A stretch of 41,862 bases of DNA, from positions 1 through 41,862 of the forward strand of contig CAJUPI010000025.1 in the NCBI GenBank assembly GCA_910588125.1, in the 5' to 3' direction. Position numbers and translations under genes: made by a program. A model generated the notes under the pieces. It was not told where the DNA came from. It searched no databases and saw only the letters and a list, made by a program, of their open reading frames with translations. Source of the DNA: an uncultured Lachnospiraceae bacterium. GTDB taxonomy: Bacteria; Bacillota; Clostridia; Lachnospirales; Lachnospiraceae. Every line of letters starts with the position of its first letter. Positions within the stretch are counted from its first letter, which is position 1. Below, one piece after another: positions 33,093 through 41,532 of the stretch.

Positions 33093-34742
33093 CTATCCGA
33101 AAATCCGCCATCCACAAATAAAGTTTCTTTGCCACCAGGATCCCAATGAGCGATGCACCACTCTTCCGTTACCAGAAGACGCATCCACTACAGTACCTCC
33201 TTCAGCCACAATTCCCACATGTCCACTGACAACAATAATATCGCCTGCACGCAAATTCGAAAAACTGGTAATCTTCGTATATCTCCCCACGCTTCGCCAT
33301 CCTGACGACGTAATATAGCTCTGACGTACCCCTACTTGATTGAGGCACCAATAGACAAAGCCTGAACAGTCAAAAGAGTTCGGCCCTTTTGCCCCCCATA
33401 CATAGCGACTGCCCAATTTGGATTTTGCCACAGATATCAAGGCACTGGCACTGCCACTGGCTGTTCCTGTATTCGGCGTTCCTCCCCCGGAAGAGCTGCC
33501 TCCTGCTGTCTGGGTACGGCCAGAAGAGGAACCTCCTTGACTTCCCGTAGTCTGACGAGGTGCATTCGCCGGTGCTTTCTTCGCATCTCCTCCTGTCAGC
33601 ATTGCCATCGTCTGAGCCCCAACCGTGCCATCTACCGATAGATTATTTGTCCTCTGAAACAGTTTAACAGCATTTTCTGTAATCTCGCCATAATATCCAG
33701 TTACATTGCCAGAATGCAAATAGCCAAGCTTACTTAACATATTCTGCACACGGGAAATAGTATCTCCATTATCGCCAAGACGAAGTCCATTCGGAACAGC
33801 TGTGTCACTATTGAGGGCAATTCTGGTAGACGGGCCAAGATAACCATCTACTATCTGATCATTCCGCGACTGAAATTGTTTTACCGCTAAAACTGTATCA
33901 TTTCCATAATTTCCATCCGGCTCGGAAGTCATATAGCCTAATAGTTTCAATCGCTTCTGTGCTGCCAATACTACCTCGCTGGTCTCTCCTAAAGAAAGCA
34001 TGTTAGGCTTTACCTCTTCACTATAAAGCAGGTTCATGGTTTTTCTGCCCACCTTGCCATCCTGTTCCAGCTCATTAACCTCCTGCATTTTCATAACTGC
34101 TGCTTCTGTACTGTCACCAAAATGCCCTGTCACCATATTTTCAGTAGCTAAATACCCCAATTCATACAAACGTTGTTGAATCCTTCGGATATCGTCACCC
34201 TCATCATCCTTCTGCGCAGCATAATACTTTGCTTCAGGAGAAAGAATGGCTTTCAAAGTGTTAAGGCCTACGATGCCATCCTGAGACAGCTTATTCTGCC
34301 TTTGATATACTTTTACTGCATTTTGAGTCACTTCCCCATAAACATCCGTCGGTTCATCCGTATCCATAAACCCAAGCATCATCAGCCTCTCCTGAAGCTG
34401 TATTACCACCGGATGCTGCATTCCTGGCCGCAGATAGTCCGGAATCGGATCGGAATACTCTGCTTCCACCCCTTCTACTGAAGGTAAAATCGGCCCGTCC
34501 GGTGTCAGCGCCATCACCGTCTCATCTGCTTCTGTAGGACTTAAAGTCTCTTCCAGCAAAACAAGCTCCTGAACCGTACTCTCTGTCTCTTCCACCTGCT
34601 CTTTCCCACAACCGGAGATACACAATGTCATTCCTGTCACCAGCAATATCATCTCCAGCCTTCTCCAACTAAATGGTACATCTATGCTGTTTTTCAAATA
34701 ACAATTATTTCTTCTGTTCCGAACTTTTATCAAATCCGTCAA
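33093..34742 (-). CDS. Lipoprotein with four peptidoglycan-binding repeats and an NlpC/P60 peptidase domain
   Basis: This is a cell-wall hydrolase of 549 residues from the TTG at 34742 (AAGGTG upstream), or of 519 residues from the ATG at 34652. The hydrophobic MILLVTGMTLCISGC segment ends in a lipobox-like ISGC. Four PG_binding_1 units follow between about residues 100 and 390, each with a (L)GY/GFM...YG..T..AVK.FQ...(DG)..G..T pattern. A Ser/Gly/Thr linker follows, then an NlpC/P60 domain with the catalytic Cys C459 in SFDCSGF and the His H508 in SGHVGIV. The enzyme should cut stem-peptide bonds. A membrane anchor plus four binding repeats suggests wall localisation, possibly for cell separation or sporulation. 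Confidence 0.9.
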   Translation of the reverse strand: MTDLIKVRNRRNNCYLKNSIDVPFSWRRLEMILLVTGMTLCISGCGKEQVEETESTVQELVLLEETLSPTEADETVMALTPDGPILPSVEGVEAEYSDPIPDYLRPGMQHPVVIQLQERLMMLGFMDTDEPTDVYGEVTQNAVKVYQRQNKLSQDGIVGLNTLKAILSPEAKYYAAQKDDEGDDIRRIQQRLYELGYLATENMVTGHFGDSTEAAVMKMQEVNELEQDGKVGRKTMNLLYSEEVKPNMLSLGETSEVVLAAQKRLKLLGYMTSEPDGNYGNDTVLAVKQFQSRNDQIVDGYLGPSTRIALNSDTAVPNGLRLGDNGDTISRVQNMLSKLGYLHSGNVTGYYGEITENAVKLFQRTNNLSVDGTVGAQTMAMLTGGDAKKAPANAPRQTTGSQGGSSSGRTQTAGGSSSGGGTPNTGTASGSASALISVAKSKLGSRYVWGAKGPNSFDCSGFVYWCLNQVGVRQSYITSSGWRSVGRYTKITSFSNLRAGDIIVVSGHVGIVAEGGTVVDASSGNGRVVHRSLGSWWQRNFICGWRIFG

Positions 34743-34793
34743 AATGTCACCTTCTCTTTCTCTGCTTTCGTCGATTCTTGTCTGAACGGTTAC

Positions 34794-34823
34794 ATTTTAT
34801 CACAACTTACAGGAAGAATACAA
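34794..34823 (-). promoter_or_regulatory. Promoter of the NlpC/P60 lipoprotein gene
   Basis: On the minus strand TTGTAT (34818-34823) and TAAAAT (34794-34799) are spaced 18 bases, and TG precedes the -10 by one base, making an extended -10. The predicted leader is about 45 bases to the TTG start. Confidence 0.6.
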
Positions 34824-34846
34824 CACCTAATCTGGTTCCCTAAAAG

Positions 34847-34904
34847 AAAGATTATAAAAGAGCTGTTACATCTGTGGCAAATCCGCCATCAATGTAACAG
34901 CTCT
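34847..34904 (-). terminator. Terminator of the rpsF-ssb-rpsR operon
   Basis: Read on the minus strand, AGAGCTGTTACAT (34892-34904) pairs perfectly with ATGTAACAGCTCT (34859-34871), with a smaller TGGC/GCCA stem in the loop. TTTTATAATCTTT follows. It ends the ribosomal operon just before the promoter of the lipoprotein gene. Confidence 0.75.
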
Positions 34905-34921
34905 CAAAACTTGTTTCAGAA

Positions 34922-35188
34922 TCAGTCGCAGGTATAAGGCATCAGGCTGATGTGACGTGCTCTTTTAATCGCAACCGTTAAAGCTCTCTGATGCTTTGCA
35001 CAGTTACCGGTGATTCTTCTGGGAAGAATCTTACCTCTCTCAGATACATATCTTTTCAGTTTATTCGTATCCTTATAATCAATCACACCATTCTTCTCAC
35101 CACAGAATACACATACTTTTTTTCTTCTGCGCACGCCGCCTCTTCTCACCTTGGCGCCTTCGGGTTTATCCGCTTTATTGAATGCCAT
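34922..35188 (-). CDS. rpsR: 30S ribosomal protein S18
   Basis: This 88-residue small-subunit protein pairs with S6 on the platform of the 30S subunit. The core DYKDTNKLKRYVSERGKILPRRITG and HQRALTVAIKRARHISLMPY is diagnostic. The N-terminus is basic and carries CVFC, a Cys pair that with later Cys residues fits a zinc-binding S18 form. GAAGGAGG precedes the ATG. It is last in rpsF-ssb-rpsR, with a terminator immediately after it. Confidence 0.98.
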   Translation of the reverse strand: MAFNKADKPEGAKVRRGGVRRRKKVCVFCGEKNGVIDYKDTNKLKRYVSERGKILPRRITGNCAKHQRALTVAIKRARHISLMPYTCD

Positions 35189-35243
35189 TGGTACTGCCTC
35201 CTTCTTCGATCAATTTATACCTCTCACCCTGAAGCCAGAATGC

Positions 35244-35711
35244 TTAGTTGAAAGGCAAACCTTCATCTTCCACACCATCCGGAATGTTCATAAAACCATC
35301 GCCGATCGCATTGGACGGAGCCGGTCTGGAGGTCGGCTGATAGCCATAACCGCCATTATCCCCGCTTCCAGAATTCTTGCCGTCGGCAAACTCCTGATCA
35401 TCCACGATCACTTCTGTGGTATAAACACGCTGACCTTCTCTGTTGGTATAGCTGCCCGTCTGAATCCGCCCGGATACCAGCACCCGCATTCCCTGGCGGA
35501 AATACTTTTCTGCAAACTCGCCTGCTCTGTCAAATGCAACAATATTGATAAAATCGGCGGTCTGTCCCTGGTCGCCGTCCTGATTTCCTCTGGCGCGGCC
35601 TCTGCGGTCCACGGCGAGCGTATATCTGGCAATCGCCATAGAACGCTCCCCCTGTGAATATCTTACTTCCGGATCCCTAGTCAGTCTACCCATAAGAATT
35701 ACTCTATTCAT
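35244..35711 (-). CDS. ssb: Single-stranded DNA-binding protein
   Basis: This 155-residue OB-fold protein coats single-stranded DNA in replication and repair. The N-terminus MNRVILMGRLTRDPEVRYS, the FINIVAFDRAGEFAEKYFRQGMRVLVSGRIQTGSY-type core (given here only as a pattern) and TTEVIVDDQEF are typical. A Gly/Ser/Tyr-rich linker follows. The C-terminus ends EGLPFN, keeping the acidic-hydrophobic tip used to bind partner enzymes, but with one extra Asn after the Phe. AAGGAAGAG lies upstream. Location between rpsF and rpsR is the usual bacterial arrangement. Confidence 0.97.
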   Translation of the reverse strand: MNRVILMGRLTRDPEVRYSQGERSMAIARYTLAVDRRGRARGNQDGDQGQTADFINIVAFDRAGEFAEKYFRQGMRVLVSGRIQTGSYTNREGQRVYTTEVIVDDQEFADGKNSGSGDNGGYGYQPTSRPAPSNAIGDGFMNIPDGVEDEGLPFN

Positions 35712-35749
35712 ACCATCACTCTTCCTTTTTTAAGCTGGTCATCTATTCC

Positions 35750-36043
35750 CTACTGCTCGTCCTGCTTAACGCAAAGATATCTGATCACCGGCTCCATAAT
35801 ACGAACGTGGGCTTCCACTTCGTTCGGGCAATCGGAATTCTCAGACTCGAACTGGATGAAGTAATAGAAAGCTTCTTTCATCTTCTGGATCTCATAGGCA
35901 AGCCTTTTCTTGCCCCAGTCATCCACATTGGTCACGGTACCACCGAAGCGGGTGATATAACCCTGTACCTTCTCCAATGCCGCTGTCCTCTCTTCATCCT
36001 CGAGTTTTGCGCTCAGAACAACTGCTAACTCGTACTTGTTCAT
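35750..36043 (-). CDS. rpsF: 30S ribosomal protein S6
   Basis: This 97-residue protein is the 30S platform partner of S18. It begins MNKYELAVVLSAKLEDEER and contains VTNVDDWGKKRLAYEIQKMKEAFYYFIQF, both diagnostic of bacterial S6. AAGGAGG lies seven bases before the ATG. It is the first gene of the operon, with a consensus promoter about 75 bases upstream. In several bacteria the S6-S18 pair represses this operon by binding its leader; the leader here has a stem that would hide the ribosome site. Confidence 0.98.
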   Translation of the reverse strand: MNKYELAVVLSAKLEDEERTAALEKVQGYITRFGGTVTNVDDWGKKRLAYEIQKMKEAFYYFIQFESENSDCPNEVEAHVRIMEPVIRYLCVKQDEQ

Positions 36044-36053
36044 TGCTTTTACC

Positions 36054-36098
36054 TCCTTGTGGTCTCTGGCCCCTGATTACAAATATCAAGAGCAAGGA
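36054..36098 (-). promoter_or_regulatory. rpsF leader with a possible ribosome-site-masking stem
   Basis: In the 5' leader, TCCTTG (36093-36098, minus strand) is complementary to CAAGGA (36054-36059), which contains part of the AAGGAGG ribosome site. The loop is about 33 bases. This could be the S6-S18 autoregulatory site described for rpsF leaders, but I could not place the conserved CCG bulge with confidence. Confidence 0.35.
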
Positions 36099-36118
36099 AT
36101 ATTGTGTCACGGATAATA

Positions 36119-36147
36119 ATTTTATCAGAATCAGGAAATAAATGCAA
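36119..36147 (-). promoter_or_regulatory. Promoter of the rpsF-ssb-rpsR operon
   Basis: On the minus strand TTGCAT (36142-36147) and TAAAAT (36119-36124) are spaced exactly 17 bases apart. The leader would be about 70 bases long. Confidence 0.7.
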
Positions 36148-36185
36148 GCACTTTTCCTCCGATTTTCAATGATTTTATAAGAATT

Positions 36186-36389
36186 TCATATATTTTTCGT
36201 AGCCTTTTTTAAATCCCGGGCATTTTTTTCTACCATCTTTCGTTCTGTCATTACCTGACGTCCACATCCCATACATTTGAGTCGAAAATCAGCTCCTACT
36301 CGTAAAATTTCCCACTCATGACTGCCACAAGGATGCGGCTTTTTTAATTTTACGATATCTCCTACTTCATAGATCCATCGTGCATCCAC
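36186..36389 (-). CDS. DUF951 small protein
   Basis: This 67-residue protein shows the DUF951 pattern: YEVGDIVKLKKPHPCGSHEWEILRVGADF, then RLKCMGCGRQVM. The Cys residues and the KPHPCG motif suggest a small beta-barrel with a possible zinc site; function is unknown. I use the GTG at 36389, which has GGGGAGGT six bases upstream and gives the normal family length. A longer frame from a GTG at 36440 overlaps the Sir2 gene and has no ribosome site. In Clostridia DUF951 genes often sit near mscS, serS or parB; here the neighbour is a Sir2 gene. Confidence 0.85.
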   Translation of the reverse strand: MDARWIYEVGDIVKLKKPHPCGSHEWEILRVGADFRLKCMGCGRQVMTERKMVEKNARDLKKATKNI

Positions 36390-36432
36390 ATTTTTACCTC
36401 CCCGCTCATTCTGTTTAACACATCTTATCTCT

Positions 36433-37158
36433 TCAAACACTGTCTGCTATCTGAGAAAAAATCTCTCCAATCTTTCCGCTCACCACCAAATCTGCCTGAT
36501 TGTCCACCGGCGTTACATCTTTATTAATGATTACCAGCTTATTTCCCGAATAATAATTGATTAGTCCGGCCGCCGGATATACCACAAGTGATGTTCCCCC
36601 AATAATCATCATATCTGCTTTTCGGATATAAGCTACAGATTTCTGTAGAATCCCCTGATCCAGTCCTTCCTCATATAATACCACATCTGGTTTAATTATA
36701 CCGCCACACTCACACCGGGGAACCCCCTTCATGGCCAGAATCTCATCCAGCCCATAGAACTTACCGCAGCGGCTACAATAATTGCGATGGACTGAACCGT
36801 GTAGCTCCATCACCTCTTTACTTCCTGCTGCCTGGTGGAGCCCATCAATATTCTGAGTAATGATTGCCTTGACCTTCCCCTGTTCCTCCAGTTTTGCCAG
36901 TACCCGGTGCGCCATATTCGGCTTTGCCTCGGTAAAAATCATCCGATCTTTATAAAAACGAAAAAATTCCTCTGGATTTTTCTTATAAAAACTATGGCTG
37001 ATGATAGTCTCCGGCGGATAATCATACTGCTGATGATACAGCCCATCTACACTTCGAAAGTCCGGAATCCCGCTTTCTGTAGAAACACCGGCACCGCCAA
37101 AAAATATAATATTATCGCTTTCCTCTATCCATTGTCTTAATTTTTCTACCTCGCCCAT
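36433..37158 (-). CDS. cobB: Sir2-family NAD-dependent protein deacylase (CobB type)
   Basis: This 241-residue cytoplasmic sirtuin removes acyl groups from lysines using NAD. The NAD loop is GAGVSTESGIPDFRS (20-34). TQNIDGLHQAAG supplies catalytic Asn and Asp, and ELHGSV the catalytic His. The zinc site is CSRC plus CEC(G): NYCSRCGKFY and PRCECGGIIKP. The FFGGAG start and the IGTSL/V-type C-terminal NAD motif (MIIGGTSLVVYPA) complete the family pattern. A GAGGAGG site precedes the ATG, 14 bases after the acetyltransferase gene. Confidence 0.95.
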   Translation of the reverse strand: MGEVEKLRQWIEESDNIIFFGGAGVSTESGIPDFRSVDGLYHQQYDYPPETIISHSFYKKNPEEFFRFYKDRMIFTEAKPNMAHRVLAKLEEQGKVKAIITQNIDGLHQAAGSKEVMELHGSVHRNYCSRCGKFYGLDEILAMKGVPRCECGGIIKPDVVLYEEGLDQGILQKSVAYIRKADMMIIGGTSLVVYPAAGLINYYSGNKLVIINKDVTPVDNQADLVVSGKIGEIFSQIADSV

Positions 37159-37172
37159 TATGTTTATCCTCC

Positions 37173-38267
37173 TCAGACAATCTCATCCAAAAAAACACCA
37201 TTCAGCGTTTCGACCCAACAGTCAAACGCCGCAGCCGCCTTCGGTATCTGATACCCGAACAGCCATGCTGTCAGTTCCTCAATCGTCAATACTAAATCCG
37301 CCGTTTTCTCCCATGATACCCGTTCCATCCAGGATGTCTCCCTATTCAGATGCCAGAGCCAGGTTCCATCATTTTCTGCAATTAACGGATCCCGAAGACA
37401 AAGCGAAATTGTCAATTGCTCACCATCTGCCTCCTCCTTTAAACGAATCACTTTAACAAATTCCTCCAAAGAAATGATCCTTGCCATGATTGTTGGCTTT
37501 TCCTTTTCCTTAACCCTTCTCACATATGGCTCCTCACCATAAAGCAACCGCCTTTCCCGCTTTTCCTTTCCCCACCAGCTCTCCATCGCTGCAATATTTT
37601 TTCCATCAAAAAATAAATCCAGTATTCCTTCTTCACTATCTAATTCTTTGGCCAAACGCCGAAGGTATGTTTCATCTCGTATTGCATATACCTGATAACT
37701 CTTTGCCAGCCACTGATTCATCCATGATGCCACAGATACCAGATCAGCCGTATTATTTTTCTCCTGTCTTTCCGGAATCAGCCTCTTTGCCTGCAACTCG
37801 CATCCAGCCTTGGTCCACTCAAACCATGGCTGCCGAAAAATAAAAGTAAACCCAAAAGGCCGGTAAATCGCCTCATCCGCCGGCATCAAAAAGCAAAACG
37901 GCATCTGTTCCTGATGCATGTCCGCCATCATCCGTATCAAAAGCCGGCTCATATATCCCCTGTGACGCCTCTCTCTGCGTGTTGCCACTCCTACCAGATA
38001 GTCGACTTTCCATTGTTTTTCACGCACTGCCAGCCGATAAGGGTTCCGATGAAGCATAGCCTGCACCCGTTCCTGCCGAGAATCATTGGAGCTGCCTGCC
38101 ACTTCTTGTATCGCTATTTCCGAATTCTCCATCAAAACCAAAATCCGGTTATCCTTAATCCTCTCCCGAAAATAGTAATCACCAAATTCCTTAGAATCCT
38201 CTGGAAATGCCTCTTCCCAAAGTTCCCGACAATCCTGCTTTTTGTCCCCTGTCAAATATAATATCAT
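37173..38267 (-). CDS. GNAT acetyltransferase with Eis-like architecture
   Basis: This 364-residue protein has an N-terminal GNAT acetyl-CoA fold with VDYLVGVATRRERRHRGYMS, whose R-x-x-G-Y/x motif forms the pyrophosphate loop. FLMPADEAIYRPFGFTFIF follows. A second, weaker GNAT-like portion (about 180-270) and a C-terminal SCP2-like portion with WLWHLNRETSW and DLVLTIEELTAWLFGY follow. That three-part layout is typical of the Eis family, which acetylates amines, including some aminoglycosides, and proteins. The natural substrate is unknown. It lies in one minus-strand series with the DUF2156 and Sir2 genes at gaps of 30 and 14 bases. Confidence 0.8.
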   Translation of the reverse strand: MILYLTGDKKQDCRELWEEAFPEDSKEFGDYYFRERIKDNRILVLMENSEIAIQEVAGSSNDSRQERVQAMLHRNPYRLAVREKQWKVDYLVGVATRRERRHRGYMSRLLIRMMADMHQEQMPFCFLMPADEAIYRPFGFTFIFRQPWFEWTKAGCELQAKRLIPERQEKNNTADLVSVASWMNQWLAKSYQVYAIRDETYLRRLAKELDSEEGILDLFFDGKNIAAMESWWGKEKRERRLLYGEEPYVRRVKEKEKPTIMARIISLEEFVKVIRLKEEADGEQLTISLCLRDPLIAENDGTWLWHLNRETSWMERVSWEKTADLVLTIEELTAWLFGYQIPKAAAAFDCWVETLNGVFLDEIV

Positions 38268-38297
38268 TAATCAACCTCAAGCTTTCATACCTGCTTT

Positions 38298-39245
38298 TTA
38301 TGGCTTCGATTGTCCCACCATCGTATCTGGTTTAAAATTTCTCTGTTGAATCAAATATTTTCTTGCAAACCCACTGGGATTATAAGACATCTTTGCCTTG
38401 CGCAATCCCTCTTGCCCCAGATCGTCTTCACGGTTGATAAAAACTGCCTCCGGAAATTCATGGATCAAAAACTGCTGATTGATAAACTGATAAAGACCAC
38501 GGATCTGCGCATTGGCTTTTTCAATATGAATCACCGCCATTTTCTCAAATGGATTATAACTACCTATAGTGAATGCCTGTAGCTTTCCATCAATATATAC
38601 TCCCGACATTCTCACATGCAGCTGGCAACAATGATTCAAAATCGCATGGATCCCTTCTACTTCATAATCCAGATGATCCTCTACAATCTCACCCTTTTCC
38701 TCCCGCCATTTATCTAGAAAACTCCATATCTCCCCACGATTCTCGCAGGTCAAACGCCGATACTCATATCTTCCCTCATATTCTTTCAGAAATGAATTAA
38801 GATGATTTTTCTTCTTATGCAACTTCTTACCGGCTAAGGTCCGCATAGCCTCCCCATCATACAGATAATCCTTTAAGTCCTCCTGCTCAATCACTTCAAA
38901 ATCCGGCGATTCCTTCAACTTAAGAAAATCCACAGCCTCTTCATCTGCCAGATAAATTTTAAAGGGAACATGAAGCTCTTGATTAAAATAATCCACCATC
39001 TCATAAAAATAATGAGACAGATCCTGCTCCTCGCACACTGGCATAGCACTATGCTTCACACCATTCTCTTCCATCAGCCACTGCACTGCTTTTCCATCAC
39101 TGATTGCAAATTGTACATGATAATAATCTCTCCACAAAAAACTGTCTAAAGCCACACTATCGCATGTTTTATTTGGCCTGCGACAAAAAAACGGGCTCAA
39201 AGCTTCTATATCATCTGCCTCTATTGGCTTAAAATTAAGGTTCAT
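38298..39245 (-). CDS. DUF2156 (phosphatidylglycerol lysyltransferase C-terminal-like) protein
   Basis: This 315-residue soluble protein has two GNAT-like halves. Diagnostic pieces are NKTCDSVALDSFLWRDYY near the N-terminus, DYLYDGEAMRTLAGKKLHKKKNHLN in the middle, and AFTIGS plus HIEKANAQIRGLYQFINQQF and FINREDDLGQEGLRKAKMSY in the second half. Relatives include the catalytic domain of MprF-type aminoacyl-tRNA transferases, but no membrane segment is present here. It therefore probably acts on a soluble or peripheral acceptor; the substrate is unknown. GGAG lies 12 bases before the ATG. First gene of the group ending with DUF951. Confidence 0.82.
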   Translation of the reverse strand: MNLNFKPIEADDIEALSPFFCRRPNKTCDSVALDSFLWRDYYHVQFAISDGKAVQWLMEENGVKHSAMPVCEEQDLSHYFYEMVDYFNQELHVPFKIYLADEEAVDFLKLKESPDFEVIEQEDLKDYLYDGEAMRTLAGKKLHKKKNHLNSFLKEYEGRYEYRRLTCENRGEIWSFLDKWREEKGEIVEDHLDYEVEGIHAILNHCCQLHVRMSGVYIDGKLQAFTIGSYNPFEKMAVIHIEKANAQIRGLYQFINQQFLIHEFPEAVFINREDDLGQEGLRKAKMSYNPSGFARKYLIQQRNFKPDTMVGQSKP

Positions 39246-39290
39246 TCTCAGATATTTCTCCTCTCTCCAAACATTACCTATCTTTGAAAT

Positions 39291-39299
39291 ATTGTAACA
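39291..39299 (-). promoter_or_regulatory. Possible extended -10 promoter of the DUF2156-GNAT-Sir2-DUF951 unit
   Basis: On the minus strand TACAAT (39291-39296) is preceded by TGT, an extended -10. No convincing -35 box lies 17 bases upstream. It is about 45 bases before the DUF2156 ATG. Confidence 0.35.
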
Positions 39300-39364
39300 A
39301 CGACTGTTTTCCCTATACTTCCATTATTTGTTATCACACAAATCCTCCTCACACTTTTTGTTTG

Positions 39365-39398
39365 AAAAAAAGACTCCTGCATTGCTCACGCAGAAGCC
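39365..39398 (-). terminator. Terminator of the AIM24-like gene
   Basis: On the minus strand GGCTTCTGC (39390-39398) pairs with GCAGGAGTC (39372-39380), with two G-U pairs, and seven T's follow. On the plus strand it is also followed by TTTTT, so it could stop transcription from both sides. Confidence 0.75.
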
Positions 39399-39414
39399 TT
39401 TTTCCACCCGCTTC

Positions 39415-40101
39415 CTATTTGGAGCTGGTCGGAATAAACCTCGCAATTCGTCCGGCAAACTCGGCTATATTTTGAGTCTGCAGCACAACCTTTCCCGGAC
39501 CAACCAGCTTTGTCAGAAATAATCCCTCACCGCCAAAGAAAATGTTTCCCAATCCTTTTACTGTCTCTATCTCATAACTCACGCTTCTCTCAAATGCCAC
39601 CACATTTCCCGTATCTACTTTCAACACTTCACCTGGCTGCAAATTTTTCTCTACCAGATCTCCGTCTACCTCCAGAAAGGCCATCCCCTGGCCACTCAAA
39701 TCCTGAAGAATAAATCCCTCTCCGCCAAACAGACCAGCCGAAAGCTTTTTACTGAATGTTATATTTAGATTAACACTGCTCTGTGCACAAAGAAAAGCCC
39801 CTTTCTGGCAAATCATCCCTCCGGTCACTGAAACATCTACTGGATAAACCCGCCCGGCTACCGTAGAAGCAAAGGCAATAATCGCTCCCTCCCGTTGTGC
39901 CCGATAGGTTGCCATAAATAATGATTCTCCGGCAAACATTCTGCCAATTCCTTTCATCAAGCCACCTTTCGTATTGGTAGCCATCTCAATCCCTTCCGTC
40001 ATCCAGGCCATACCGCCGGACTGTGTATACATCTCCTCTCCCGGTGCTTCAAACATCACTTCCACCGCAGGCATAGTATCTCCAATTATACGATATTTCA
40101 T
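39415..40101 (-). CDS. AIM24-family (TIGR00266) protein
   Basis: This 228-residue protein is built from repeated beta-strand segments, as in the AIM24/TRAP-like family. Typical pieces are EMYTQSGGMAWMTEGIEMATNTKGG, ESLFMATYRAQ, GAFLCAQSSVNLNITFSKKL and GEGLFLTKLVGPGKVVLQT. No signal peptide or membrane span is evident. The ATG at 40101 follows AGGAGG, and a longer frame from 40134 is not needed. Function in bacteria is unknown; the mitochondrial namesake affects inner-membrane organisation. It appears to be a single-gene unit with its own terminator. Confidence 0.85.
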   Translation of the reverse strand: MKYRIIGDTMPAVEVMFEAPGEEMYTQSGGMAWMTEGIEMATNTKGGLMKGIGRMFAGESLFMATYRAQREGAIIAFASTVAGRVYPVDVSVTGGMICQKGAFLCAQSSVNLNITFSKKLSAGLFGGEGFILQDLSGQGMAFLEVDGDLVEKNLQPGEVLKVDTGNVVAFERSVSYEIETVKGLGNIFFGGEGLFLTKLVGPGKVVLQTQNIAEFAGRIARFIPTSSK

Positions 40102-40264
40102 CTTCTGCCTCCTGTATTCCCATACTAAGCTCAATTGATATTCATATTTCTTTTATAATATCAATGCTTGCTAACTGAATGAATATATTATTATTTTATC
40201 ATAGATCTTAACACGGGTAAACCTTCTATCACACATTTCATCATATAAATCAAACAATAATCTA

Positions 40265-40293
40265 TGGACATAGTCCCTTTTATTGGCTATTAT
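40265..40293 (+). promoter_or_regulatory. Promoter of the GH27 gene
   Basis: TGGACA (40265-40270) and TATTAT (40288-40293) are spaced 17 bases apart, and the ATG at 40323 follows about 23 bases later. The region to the left (40102-40264) is AT-rich, with no other clear signal. Confidence 0.5.
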
Positions 40294-40322
40294 AAGCTCA
40301 TTCACAAAAGGAGGACATTACA

Positions 40323-41507
40323 ATGATCGCCAAAAAACCCCCTATGGGCTGGAATTCCTGGAATACGTTTGGAAAAAATATCAATGAATCTCTTATCTGT
40401 CAGATCGCCGATACCATGGTCGAAAAGGGCTACCGTGATGCCGGATATGAGTATCTGATTATTGATGACTGCTGGTCTTTAAAAGAAAGAGATGTTTCTG
40501 GAAATTTAGTTCCGGATCCGGAAAAATTCCCCGGAGGAATGAAATCTCTGGCCGACTACATTCACAGCAAAGGTCTGAAATTTGGCATGTATTCCTGTGC
40601 CGGTATATTGACCTGCGCCGGCTATCCGTCCAGTTACGATCACGAATTTCAGGATGCTGCCCTATTTGCTAAGTGGGAAATTGACTATCTGAAATATGAC
40701 TACTGTAACTTCCCCAAAAATGCTGATTGCATTAACCGCTACCAAACTATGAGCATGGCCTTAAAAGCTACTGGAAGAGATATCTTATTTGCTGCCTGCA
40801 ATTGGGGATCCGAAGACTCCTGGAACTGGATGCGTTCTATTGGCGCCCACACCTATCGTTCTACCGGCGATATCTTTGACAACTTCCGTTCTTTTATGGG
40901 GATCTTCCAATCACAGCTAAGTCATCTGTGCCAATCGGGACCCTATTGTTTTAATGACATGGATATGCTGACTGTAGGTATGTATAATCAAGGAAACGTA
41001 GCCATTGGAAAACCCTGCACAGACAGCGAATACCGGATGCAGTTCTCCCTGTGGTGCCTTGCCGGGACCCCTCTCATTATGGGTTCTGACATCCGCAATA
41101 TAACTCCCCAGATGAAAGATCTCCTGTTAAACAAAGAACTGATCGCCATCAATCAGGATCCGGAATGTCGCCCGCCTTATCTGGTAGGAAAAAGAAGCGT
41201 CATGGTTCCGGAAGAAAATTCTGATGATGCCGTAGAGCCGCTACGCATGGTGAAGGATAAATTACTTACCTTCATCAAACATCTGTCCAATCAGGAATTT
41301 GTCATTGCCTATTACAACCTCCACGAAAAAGAACAAGAAATGCATTGTATCTTTGCGGATGTGGGGCTGCCCTACACTTCTGGTTATGGTTTTGATATGA
41401 CGGATGTATTCACAGGCGAACATATCGGCTCGAAACGGGATTATCACATTGTCTCTGTTCCCGGCCATGACTGCCGCCTGTTTCGATGCCGTTTAATAAA
41501 ATGTTAA
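40323..41507 (+). CDS. GH27 alpha-galactosidase (intracellular)
   Basis: This 394-residue enzyme of glycoside hydrolase family 27 releases alpha-linked galactose from raffinose-type or galactomannan-derived oligosaccharides. It begins with PPMGWNSWNTFGKNI, the family signature. IIDDCW carries substrate-binding Asp residues. The nucleophile is predicted to be D126 in YLKYDYCNF and the acid/base D183 in RSTGDIFDNF. FNDMDMLTVG and AGTPLIMGSDI complete the barrel, and a C-terminal beta domain follows. No signal peptide is present, so it acts on imported sugars. AGGAGG lies before the ATG. Some GH27 members hydrolyse alpha-N-acetylgalactosamine or beta-L-arabinopyranose, so the exact sugar is not certain. 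Confidence 0.93.
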   Translation: MIAKKPPMGWNSWNTFGKNINESLICQIADTMVEKGYRDAGYEYLIIDDCWSLKERDVSGNLVPDPEKFPGGMKSLADYIHSKGLKFGMYSCAGILTCAGYPSSYDHEFQDAALFAKWEIDYLKYDYCNFPKNADCINRYQTMSMALKATGRDILFAACNWGSEDSWNWMRSIGAHTYRSTGDIFDNFRSFMGIFQSQLSHLCQSGPYCFNDMDMLTVGMYNQGNVAIGKPCTDSEYRMQFSLWCLAGTPLIMGSDIRNITPQMKDLLLNKELIAINQDPECRPPYLVGKRSVMVPEENSDDAVEPLRMVKDKLLTFIKHLSNQEFVIAYYNLHEKEQEMHCIFADVGLPYTSGYGFDMTDVFTGEHIGSKRDYHIVSVPGHDCRLFRCRLIKC

Positions 41508-41532
41508 ATCATAAAAAAGGAAAATAAAAATT

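Noticed and set aside
35151..35657. Plus-strand frame of 168 codons across ssb
   Set aside because: ssb on the other strand is certain by motif and operon position; this is a shadow frame.
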